Assembly: GCA_009845505.1 (NCBI GenBank)
Contig: VXZL01000655.1
Span: 1 to 10,559, forward strand
Source of the DNA: Candidatus Poribacteria bacterium
Lineage (GTDB): Bacteria > Poribacteria > WGA-4E > WGA-3G
DNA length: 10,559 bases
Reading direction: 5' to 3'
Part shown: positions 1 through 5,833 of the stretch, one piece after another
Position numbering within the stretch: position 1 is the stretch's first letter
How the letters are laid out: every line of letters starts with the position of its first letter
Position numbers and translations under genes: made by a program
Notes under the pieces: model-generated
Told to the model about the DNA's origin: nothing
The model's database searches: none
What the model saw: only the letters and a program-made list of their open reading frames with translations

Positions 1-1040
1 GTCTCATCCCGGGCGATGGCATCGGCCCCGAAGTGACACGGGAAGCAATGAAAGTCTTCGGGGCAGCAGCCGCAGAAGCAGGCATACAGTACGAAACAGT
101 TGAATACGATGTCGGTGGCGATCGATATCTCGATACAGGTGAAGTGTTACCCGATTCGGTTTTAGAAGAACTGCGAGGACTCGACGCTATTTACCTCGGT
201 GCTATCGGCCACCCGGATGTCAAACCCGGGATTTTAGAGAAAGGTATCCTGCTAAAGGTCCGGTTTGAACTCGATCTCTACATCAATCTCCGTCCTGTTA
301 AACTTTATCCTGGCGTGCCGACACCACTGAAAGATAAAGGACCTGAGGACATTGACTTTATTATCGTTCGCGAAAATACTGAAGGTCTATACGCCGGCAT
401 AGGCGGTTTCCTGAAACGCGGGACGCCCGATGAGGTCGCCATCCAGGAGATGATCAACACCTACAAAGGTGTAGAACGCTGTGTGCGTTACGCTTATGAA
501 CTCACCCAAAAGCGCAATAAAGAGAATACATTGACGCTCTGCGATAAGGCAAACGTTTTGACCTACGCACATGACCTATGGCGCCGCGTCTTTGACGAAG
601 TTGGCGAAGACTATCCCGATATTAAAAAAGAATATGCTTTTGTTGACGCAACGACAATGTGGATGGTGAAAAACCCAGAGTGGTTCGATGTCATTGTGAC
701 ATGCAATATGTTCGGAGATATCATCACCGATCTCGGCGCGATGATTCAGGGTGGCATGGGGATCGCAGCATCCGGTAATCTAAACCCAGAGAGCGTCGCT
801 ATGTTTGAACCGATTCACGGCTCCGCGCCCCGTTATACCGGCAAAAATGAGATTAATCCAATCGCAGCGATAGGCGCAGCTGGAATGATGTTAGACCACC
901 TCGGACACGCAGCGGCAGCAGCAAAGGTGGATCAATCCATCAGCGATCTGTTGGCGAGTGGTAAAATCAAAGACCTCGGTGCTGGAAGAATGGGTTATAC
1001 GACAGAGGAGGTTGGCGATCTGATTGCCGAAGGTTTATAA
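1..1040 (+). CDS. leuB: 3-isopropylmalate dehydrogenase, 5' end missing
   Basis: This enzyme oxidises and decarboxylates 3-isopropylmalate with NAD+ to give 2-oxoisocaproate in leucine synthesis, in the cytoplasm. The reading frame is open from base 3 and begins inside the family's N-terminal motif ([11 protein letters not shown]), so only a few residues are missing; the GTG at 33 encodes the valine of that motif and is not the start. Counting residues from base 3, the substrate arginines fall at about 87, 97 and 123 (in VRFELD, NLRP and VREN), the catalytic tyrosine at 130 (GLYAG), the catalytic lysine at 182 (CDKANV), and the metal-binding aspartates at 215, 239 and 243 (VDATT, GDIITD). The NAD loop HGSAPRYTG follows at about 272. 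The motifs [10 protein letters not shown] and [10 protein letters not shown] resemble the actinobacterial-type LeuB more than the E. coli type. A tartrate or homoisocitrate dehydrogenase of the same superfamily is possible. The stop is directly adjacent to the stop of the convergent methyltransferase gene. Confidence 0.87.
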   Translation, partial: LIPGDGIGPEVTREAMKVFGAAAAEAGIQYETVEYDVGGDRYLDTGEVLPDSVLEELRGLDAIYLGAIGHPDVKPGILEKGILLKVRFELDLYINLRPVKLYPGVPTPLKDKGPEDIDFIIVRENTEGLYAGIGGFLKRGTPDEVAIQEMINTYKGVERCVRYAYELTQKRNKENTLTLCDKANVLTYAHDLWRRVFDEVGEDYPDIKKEYAFVDATTMWMVKNPEWFDVIVTCNMFGDIITDLGAMIQGGMGIAASGNLNPESVAMFEPIHGSAPRYTGKNEINPIAAIGAAGMMLDHLGHAAAAAKVDQSISDLLASGKIKDLGAGRMGYTTEEVGDLIAEGL

Positions 1041-1802
1041 TCAGGTTTCCAAGCGTGCTGTAAAATTAATCCGATCTGAATACCGGTTCCAACGACTGAA
1101 GGTATACATATCGTAGGCACTCAGCGGTTTATAACCCGCCTTTTTGAGGAGATCATTAATAACAGGAACTTCATAGATGCGTTGTTGATGTACCTCCTCA
1201 TAACGTCTAAACAACTCACCTTCACGGATAAAAAAGGTTAGCAATGTACGGCACATTTTGCTGTGATAGAGGTAATTATTTTTCCAAATGTAGGTATAAT
1301 CCTCATGGTTTGCGGCGAAGGTTTTGTTGTGGAAATGCTCAACAATGTTCCGTTCTGTTGTCACGTCAAAAATAAACAAGCCATCGGGTTCGAGATGCTC
1401 AGCAACGCACTCAAAGACCTGACTGAGTTCGTCCTCATCGTAGGCATAGTTAATGCTATCATAGGTGCAAAGGATAGCGTCAAACCGTTGGCTGAGGTGA
1501 AAATCGCGCATATCGCCGTGATGCAATCCGATGTTCAGATCGTGCGCTGCCACCTTCTCCTTCGCAATTTCTAACATGCCTGCCGCTCGGTCTACCCCTG
1601 TCATCTTATAGCCTTTTAATCCGAGTTGTATCGTCAAGGCACAAGTCCCACAAGCCAAATCAAGGACGCGGCGCGGTTTACAATCATACCTATCGAAAAG
1701 CGACTCAATGTAATGGGTCCAACGGGTATAGTTCACATTGGTCATCATACGGTCATAAGCGTAGGCGAATTTCTCATAGGGGGGCGTTAGGTGTGTTTGC
1801 AT
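1041..1802 (-). CDS. Class I SAM-dependent methyltransferase
   Basis: The 253-residue product has a Rossmann-like methyltransferase fold and probably transfers a methyl group from S-adenosylmethionine to an unidentified substrate in the cytoplasm. Motif I is VLDLACGTC at residues 46-54; the acidic residue ending strand 2 is Asp71 (GVDRA); GDMRD at 96-100 matches the adenine-side motif; DAILCTYDSINY at 108-119 is the strand-4 motif, with FIFDV at 143-147. The length and motif spacing fit the Methyltransf_11/25-type families. The C-terminal third is rich in aromatic and charged residues and probably forms the substrate cap; it gives no clue to the substrate. The gene follows a small membrane protein gene with a 34-base gap, so both are probably transcribed from the promoter at 2267-2295. 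No strong Shine-Dalgarno sequence precedes the ATG, so translation may depend on the upstream gene. Enzyme class is secure, specific function unknown. Confidence 0.88.
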   Translation of the reverse strand: MQTHLTPPYEKFAYAYDRMMTNVNYTRWTHYIESLFDRYDCKPRRVLDLACGTCALTIQLGLKGYKMTGVDRAAGMLEIAKEKVAAHDLNIGLHHGDMRDFHLSQRFDAILCTYDSINYAYDEDELSQVFECVAEHLEPDGLFIFDVTTERNIVEHFHNKTFAANHEDYTYIWKNNYLYHSKMCRTLLTFFIREGELFRRYEEVHQQRIYEVPVINDLLKKAGYKPLSAYDMYTFSRWNRYSDRINFTARLET

Positions 1803-1816
1803 TGTTCACGTGTCGT

Positions 1817-1835
1817 TTGCAAAACGCTATTGCAA
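1817..1835. repeat. Short inverted repeat between two ORFs
   Basis: Two copies of the self-complementary hexamer TTGCAA (1817-1822 and 1830-1835) flank a seven-base spacer in the 34-base gap between the membrane protein gene and the methyltransferase gene. RNA could form a six-base-pair hairpin here, or the DNA could be a small operator. There is no following T-run, so it is not an intrinsic terminator. It may be chance. Confidence 0.25.
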
Positions 1836-1836
1836 G

Positions 1837-2226
1837 TCACTCGTTTCCTCCTTTAAATCCGACAGAGGCATTCATCATCCGAAGGAGTGTGTTAATCTCA
1901 TCAGCGTCCCAGACCTCATCTCTGTTGGCTTCTATTGCGTATCTGCCGACAGCTCGAATCTTGCGGAGACTGATTTTCCGAGCGAGAAAACTGAATGGAA
2001 GCTGCATACCCGCAGTTTTGACCCGGTCAAACGTAGCCTCAATGTCATATCGATCGACACCTTCAGGTGCCTGTCGAATCAAGGCATCTCTCACCATATC
2101 TGTGCCGAAACCGAATAACTCTTTGATAATAAACCATTGCAGAACCGCAAGGCATACCGTGAGGATTAAGAGAAATGTCAAAACTTTGACGATATGCCGT
2201 TTCCATCCGGCTTGCTGGACAGCCAT
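1837..2226 (-). CDS. Small single-pass membrane protein, unknown function
   Basis: I do not recognise a family for this 129-residue protein. It has a basic N-terminus (GWKRH, residues 7-11), one hydrophobic helix at about 13-35 rich in Leu, Ile and Val, and a soluble C-terminal part of about 90 residues with alternating charged and hydrophobic stretches. The basic N-terminus and single helix suggest the C-terminal part lies outside the cytoplasm. I chose the ATG at 2226 because GAGGTG lies eight bases upstream; a TTG two codons earlier (2232) would leave only two bases after that ribosome binding site. A good sigma70-like promoter lies just upstream. It is the first gene of a probable two-gene unit with the methyltransferase. 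A longer open frame on the opposite strand (1793-2326) is Ser/Arg rich and lacks such signals, so this strand is preferred. Confidence 0.72.
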   Translation of the reverse strand: MAVQQAGWKRHIVKVLTFLLILTVCLAVLQWFIIKELFGFGTDMVRDALIRQAPEGVDRYDIEATFDRVKTAGMQLPFSFLARKISLRKIRAVGRYAIEANRDEVWDADEINTLLRMMNASVGFKGGNE

Positions 2227-2266
2227 ATTCAATTCACCTCGGGGTTGGATTCTGTATCTAACGCTT

Positions 2267-2295
2267 ATATTACCAGTTTACACAGATGTCGTCAA
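2267..2295 (-). promoter_or_regulatory. Sigma70-like promoter for membrane protein/methyltransferase unit
   Basis: On the minus strand, TTGACG (2295-2290) is followed by a 17-base spacer and TAATAT (2272-2267). The -10 element is preceded by TG one base upstream, an extended -10 form. The -35 matches the consensus at five of six positions, the -10 at four of six. It lies about 40 bases upstream of the ATG at 2226. No equally good promoter was seen for the divergent gene starting at 2323. Confidence 0.5.
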
Positions 2296-2322
2296 TAGGT
2301 TTTTTATGGATAAAGGTAAAAC

Positions 2323-3417
2323 ATGAAGATAGGAATTGTCGGTAGACCGCAAGTCGGAAAAACCACGGTGTTCAATACCTTAGCCCAATCCAATGCAGAA
2401 ATTGGGGGCTACACGAATCGTGGTCAGATAAACCTCAGCACCGCTAATGTTCCAGACGAACGTTTGGAGCAGTTAGCAGAAATATTGCAATCGAAAAAAA
2501 TAACACACGCTACAATTGACTATGTAGATGTCGCTGGTGTAACGAAATCGGACGTGGAACAGACAGAGTTGGACACTGGAACGCTCGCGTCCCTCCGCAC
2601 CGTTGATGCTCTTGCCCATGTCGTCAGACTGTTTGAAGATGAAGCAGTACCACATGTTGATGGTAACGTTGATGCAGAACGCGATATCGAAAGTGTCTCC
2701 CTTGAATTCGCATTCGCCGACCTACAGATCGTTGAGGGTAGACTTACACGACTCCGCAAGCAATTTCAAAGCCAGAAATTACCAGAACTCCAAAGCGAAA
2801 TTCGACTTTTAGAGGTGTGTCAGCAGACTTTGGAAGATGGAAAACCGATCCGTGTCCTCGACCTATCCGCCAATGAGGAAAAATTGATACGCGGTTATGG
2901 GTTCCTGACGCAGAAACCCTTGCTGCTGGTATGTAACATCGGTGAAACACAATTGGATGCAGTTGATGACATTCTCAAACACTTCAGGAAATACGAAGTG
3001 GAGCCGCAAACAGCAGTCATCGTGCTCGCCGCACAGTTAGAAATGGAACTCTCACAGCTTGAGGATGCCGATGCGGAAATTTTCATGGAAGAATTGGGAT
3101 TACAAGAGTCGGCTTTAGAACGATTTATTCAGACCTCGTATAATTTGTTAGGGCTTCTCACGTTCTTCACAATCAACCCAACGGAGTCCCGCGCCTGGAC
3201 TTTGCGGGAAGGGCAAACTGCTGTCGACGCAGCTGGGCGCGTCCACACCGATTTCGCGAAGGCTTTCATTCGTTCGGAAACGATTCACTGGACAGACTTA
3301 ATCGGATGCGGGAGTTATCCCGAAGCGCGAAACAGAGGGTTGCTGCGATCTGAGGGTAAAACCTATCAAGTCCAAGAGGGTGATGTGTTATTAATTCTTG
3401 CGAACCCTACAAATTGA
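2323..3417 (+). CDS. YchF/OLA1-like P-loop NTPase, diverged
   Basis: The protein belongs to the YchF/OLA1 group of translation-factor NTPases, which bind ribosomes and often prefer ATP. Its 364 residues match the family length. The P-loop is GRPQVGKTT (7-15), the Walker B/G3 region is DVAG (69-72), and the G4-equivalent is NIGE (205-208), the NxxE form typical of YchF in place of NKxD. A helical insert (about 120-195) and a C-terminal TGS/DUF933 domain (about 276-361, with RAWTLREGQTA, VHTDFAKAFIR and VQEGDV) complete the usual order. The glycine-rich switch after G3, KGASKGEGLGN in ordinary YchF, is replaced by KSDVEQTELDTG, and the switch I segment NFPFCTI is also lost. It is therefore more likely a paralogue than the core YchF. 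The ATG follows a modest AAAGGT ribosome binding site. The 3' end overlaps the convergent plsC gene by 11 bases. Confidence 0.82.
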   Translation: MKIGIVGRPQVGKTTVFNTLAQSNAEIGGYTNRGQINLSTANVPDERLEQLAEILQSKKITHATIDYVDVAGVTKSDVEQTELDTGTLASLRTVDALAHVVRLFEDEAVPHVDGNVDAERDIESVSLEFAFADLQIVEGRLTRLRKQFQSQKLPELQSEIRLLEVCQQTLEDGKPIRVLDLSANEEKLIRGYGFLTQKPLLLVCNIGETQLDAVDDILKHFRKYEVEPQTAVIVLAAQLEMELSQLEDADAEIFMEELGLQESALERFIQTSYNLLGLLTFFTINPTESRAWTLREGQTAVDAAGRVHTDFAKAFIRSETIHWTDLIGCGSYPEARNRGLLRSEGKTYQVQEGDVLLILANPTN

Positions 3418-4060
3418 GCATCTGATCCCGCAAATCCGCAATCGCTTCCATCATCTGATTCCCCATGTGCTGATACATCTCACGTCTCGTCTCGAATTCC
3501 TCGGCGGTGAGTTCAAGCGGTTCACCGAAAATGACTCTTAGTTTTGATCGGCGCAAGCGTTTACTGTTGCGTGGCAAAACCCGTTCTGCGCCGCTGTGAA
3601 AAACCGGGATAGTCGGAACACCGGCTCGGTGTGCAATAAAGCAGGCACCATCGCGCGCTTTACCCAACGTCCCATCAACGCTACGGGTGCCTTCTGGAAA
3701 CATAAGCACAACATTCCCATCTTGCAAAAGCGAGATCGTTCTTCGCAGCGCCCCTAAGTCGGGCGCGCCTCTATTCACAGGATAAGCATTATAAATCGAA
3801 ATGAGTTTCCCTAAACCGGGGATATCGAACGCTGTACTGCGTGCCATGAAATGAATTTCACGGTTCGCAGCAGAGCCAATGATCACAGGATCAAGGAAAC
3901 TGACGTGATTTGAAATGAGTAACACGCCACCTTCCCTCGGAATATGCCCAACGCCGTGCGCCTCAAGGCGACCCACGGTTTTACAGAAAAGGCTCGTAAG
4001 CCGATGCCCCCATCGGTAAATTGAACGGGGTGTCCAGAACTGATTATTGGTATACCACAT
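3407..4060 (-). CDS. plsC: 1-acyl-sn-glycerol-3-phosphate acyltransferase
   Basis: This enzyme adds the second acyl chain to lysophosphatidic acid to make phosphatidic acid at the inner face of the membrane. The catalytic HX4D motif is NHVSFLD (His52, Asp57). The glycerol-phosphate binding motif is FPEGTRS (121-127), NRGAPDLGALR (96-106) fits motif II, and VPTIPV (148-153) fits motif IV. The length of 217 residues is within the range of short PlsC proteins. No strong N-terminal transmembrane helix is visible, so membrane association is probably through amphipathic segments. It is the third gene after tyrA and cmk; cmk-plsC adjacency is common in bacteria. The ATG lacks a nearby Shine-Dalgarno sequence: the purine run AGAAGGGG lies about 20 bases upstream and is inside a hairpin, so the start or its control is unusual. 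Substrate acyl preference cannot be read. Confidence 0.88.
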   Translation of the reverse strand: MWYTNNQFWTPRSIYRWGHRLTSLFCKTVGRLEAHGVGHIPREGGVLLISNHVSFLDPVIIGSAANREIHFMARSTAFDIPGLGKLISIYNAYPVNRGAPDLGALRRTISLLQDGNVVLMFPEGTRSVDGTLGKARDGACFIAHRAGVPTIPVFHSGAERVLPRNSKRLRRSKLRVIFGEPLELTAEEFETRREMYQHMGNQMMEAIADLRDQMLNL

Positions 4061-4084
4061 AAAAACAGAGGGGTTACAACCCCT
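4061..4084 (-). terminator. Hairpin plus T-run between cmk and plsC (attenuator or partial terminator)
   Basis: On the minus strand an inverted repeat, AGGGGT-TGTA-ACCCCT (4084-4069), is followed by CTG and then five T residues ending right at the ATG of plsC. This is the shape of a weak intrinsic terminator. It also hides the only purine-rich ribosome binding candidate in its 5' arm. It may lower plsC expression relative to cmk. The stem is only six to seven pairs, so strength is uncertain. Confidence 0.45.
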
Positions 4085-4096
4085 TCTACTCTCCTA

Positions 4097-4771
4097 TTAC
4101 TCCTGATTTCCGCACACTTGCGCAATAATAAAGTCGACCACTTCCTCAATCGTCTTATCTGTCGTATCCACGATAATAGCATCATCGGCGGCGCGTAACG
4201 GACTGTGTTCTCGTGTTGTATCTTTTTCGTCGCGTTCGCGAATCTCTGCCTCAACTGCTGCTACTGTTGTATCCACATTTTGCGCCTGAAGTTCAGCGAG
4301 TCTACGTTTTGCCCGCTCTTTCACGGAGGCATCCAGATAGAACTTAAAATCAGCGTTGGGAAAGACGATAGTTGTTAAATCCCGTCCCTCAGCAACGATG
4401 CTTCCCTCAGCACCAATCCGCTGTTGGTGTCCGACGATTTCGTGACGAATCTCTGGGATCTTCGCGACATCTGCAACCAACCTATTAACAGCCGGTGTCC
4501 GGATCTGAACAGATACATCTTCAGCATTGAGTAAGATCGTTTTGCCGTTATCTCTAAATTCGATATGACACGCTTTCACCTGTTCTATCAACTTCGGGCT
4601 ATCCGCTGGTAGGCTATCCGCTATTGCCAATACAGTTACGGCTCGGTACATGGCTCCAGAATCGAGGTAGAGCAATCCAAGTCTCTCTGCGATCCGTCGA
4701 GCCACTGTGCTTTTTCCTGACCCAGCGGGTCCATCCATCGCAATCGTCACCTGAGGTCCAATCTTTTTCAT
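4097..4771 (-). CDS. cmk: Cytidylate kinase
   Basis: Cmk phosphorylates CMP and dCMP with ATP to give the diphosphates, in the cytoplasm. The 224-residue length is typical. The P-loop is GPAGSGKST (14-22), the CMP-binding segment LDSGAMYRA lies at 36-44, the VAEGRDL motif at 127-132, and the lid/catalytic end region RERDEKDTTREHSPLRAADDA at about 178-198 matches the RD-rich family pattern. The usual glycine two places after the GRD motif (GRDxGT) is threonine here (GRDLTT), a small departure. The ATG overlaps the tyrA stop as ATGA, with AGGAGG three bases before the start, inside the last tyrA codons, so the two are probably translationally coupled. It belongs to the tyrA-cmk-plsC operon. Confidence 0.95.
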   Translation of the reverse strand: MKKIGPQVTIAMDGPAGSGKSTVARRIAERLGLLYLDSGAMYRAVTVLAIADSLPADSPKLIEQVKACHIEFRDNGKTILLNAEDVSVQIRTPAVNRLVADVAKIPEIRHEIVGHQQRIGAEGSIVAEGRDLTTIVFPNADFKFYLDASVKERAKRRLAELQAQNVDTTVAAVEAEIRERDEKDTTREHSPLRAADDAIIVDTTDKTIEEVVDFIIAQVCGNQE

Positions 4772-5673
4772 GCGCCTCCTAACACTTCCCTGCGTTTTTT
4801 AACGATAGTCTGTGCTTCAACAAGTACACGTTCAATCTCAGCAAGATTGTCTGTTTGAAGTAAGGTTTTGAATTCCGTTAAATTGGCAACGATGTCCTCA
4901 ATTAATGCTAAGAGGGCATCGCTGTTCTGCGTAAAAATACCGGTCCACAAGTCAGGTGAACCGGCGGCGATACGGGTGGAATCTCGAAAGCCGGTCGCTG
5001 TAAAGTCCAATGCTTTACCCTCTTGGATTTCGACATTCGCAACAGTATTCGCGAGTATACTTGCAATGAGATGGGGTAGGTGGCTTGCGGCACCGATGAG
5101 TTGGTCATGTGTTTTAGGTGAAAGGAGATACGGCACTGCGCCGACAAATTCCCAAAGACTCTTAACCAGCTGCAAGGCATCAGGATCGCTGTTTTCTGTG
5201 GGGGTTAAAATACACTTTGCGTTTTCAAAAAGCGTTGCACACGCCGCGTCTACACCTGTTTCGTGTGAACCTGCCATCGGGTGTCCACCTATAAAAGAGA
5301 GAGCATCTGAAGCGTGCGTCTGCAGACATTCCTCAACGGACTTCACCAACACAGACTTCGTGCTACCGGCATCTGTCAATACAATCCGGTGCTCTGGCGC
5401 AACGGATTCAACGATACGTTGCACCAATTCAGGAATCAATTCCACGGGTGTACAGAGCACTACAAGATCGCTTCCACGAATCCCATCTTCTATCTCTGTT
5501 GTCACGACATCAACGGCATCCCGTGCGAGTGCATTTTCGAGCCTATTGATGTTCCGTCCCAACCCGACGCGTTGCCCCTGGAACCCATTCTTCTTGAGTG
5601 CAAGCCCAATGGAACCCCCGATTAAGCCAACACCCCATATTGTAATTCGACGAAGCTGCTGTATCTGTGCCAT
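4768..5673 (-). CDS. tyrA: Prephenate dehydrogenase
   Basis: TyrA oxidatively decarboxylates prephenate to 4-hydroxyphenylpyruvate on the way to tyrosine; an arogenate-specific activity cannot be excluded. The N-terminal NAD-binding motif is GVGLIGGSIG (14-23). DAGSTKS (101-107), GGHPMAGSHETG (129-140, with the likely catalytic His131), SHLPH (197-201) and TGFRDSTRIAAGSPDLW (227-243, with the substrate-binding Arg230) are the family signatures in the expected order. At 301 residues there is no ACT domain and no chorismate mutase or EPSP synthase fusion, so no built-in tyrosine-sensing domain is seen. It is the first gene of the operon, 66 bases downstream of a good promoter -10 box. The ribosome binding site is weak: AAGG lies about 14 bases from the ATG. 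Confidence 0.94.
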   Translation of the reverse strand: MAQIQQLRRITIWGVGLIGGSIGLALKKNGFQGQRVGLGRNINRLENALARDAVDVVTTEIEDGIRGSDLVVLCTPVELIPELVQRIVESVAPEHRIVLTDAGSTKSVLVKSVEECLQTHASDALSFIGGHPMAGSHETGVDAACATLFENAKCILTPTENSDPDALQLVKSLWEFVGAVPYLLSPKTHDQLIGAASHLPHLIASILANTVANVEIQEGKALDFTATGFRDSTRIAAGSPDLWTGIFTQNSDALLALIEDIVANLTEFKTLLQTDNLAEIERVLVEAQTIVKKRREVLGGA

Positions 5674-5738
5674 AGAAGTTCAAGAAACCTTCAATCTGCG
5701 AACATATCGCTACACACTTCCATTGAGAAACTGATTAC

Positions 5739-5768
5739 ATTTTAAGAGAATTTAGGTGCTTCTGTCAA
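5739..5768 (-). promoter_or_regulatory. Sigma70-like promoter for tyrA-cmk-plsC
   Basis: The minus strand reads TTGACA (5768-5763), an 18-base spacer, then TAAAAT (5744-5739). The -35 is a perfect match and the -10 matches at five of six. The predicted leader before the tyrA ATG is about 60 bases and shows no obvious riboswitch or leader peptide. An eight-base palindrome TGCCGGCA (5783-5790) lies just upstream and could be an operator half-site or chance. No terminator with a T-run was found after the membrane protein gene upstream. Confidence 0.6.
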
Positions 5769-5833
5769 GTGAAAAACTTATGTGCCGGCAATCGAAAGTG
5801 AATGCAGAGAACGCTCTGACTGCTGACAACCAT

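Noticed and set aside
33..35. GTG as the start codon of leuB
   Set aside because: The frame is open further upstream and the preceding ten codons encode the conserved [10 protein letters not shown] motif, so the gene begins before the window.
1020..1043. Hairpin CTGATT/AATCAG spanning the leuB stop as a terminator
   Set aside because: The stem is only six AT-rich pairs with a 13-base loop and there is no T-run after it on either strand.
2245..2271. Plus-strand promoter TTGGAT and TATATT for the YchF-like gene
   Set aside because: The spacer is only 15 bases and the -10 box overlaps the better minus-strand promoter.
1793..2326. Plus-strand open frame of 177 codons opposite the small membrane protein
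   Set aside because: The product is low-complexity Ser/Arg rich without a domain, while the minus strand has a promoter, a ribosome binding site and a plausible membrane protein.
4868..5734. Long open frame (288 codons) on the plus strand opposite tyrA
   Set aside because: It lies wholly against a clear TyrA with all family motifs, its product is Ser/Arg/Thr rich with no domain, and it has no ribosome binding site of note. It is a codon-bias shadow.
5799..5825. Possible terminator after the DUF6785-type gene (CAGAG-CGTT-CTCTG on the minus strand)
   Set aside because: A five-base-pair stem without a following T-run is not enough to call a terminator.
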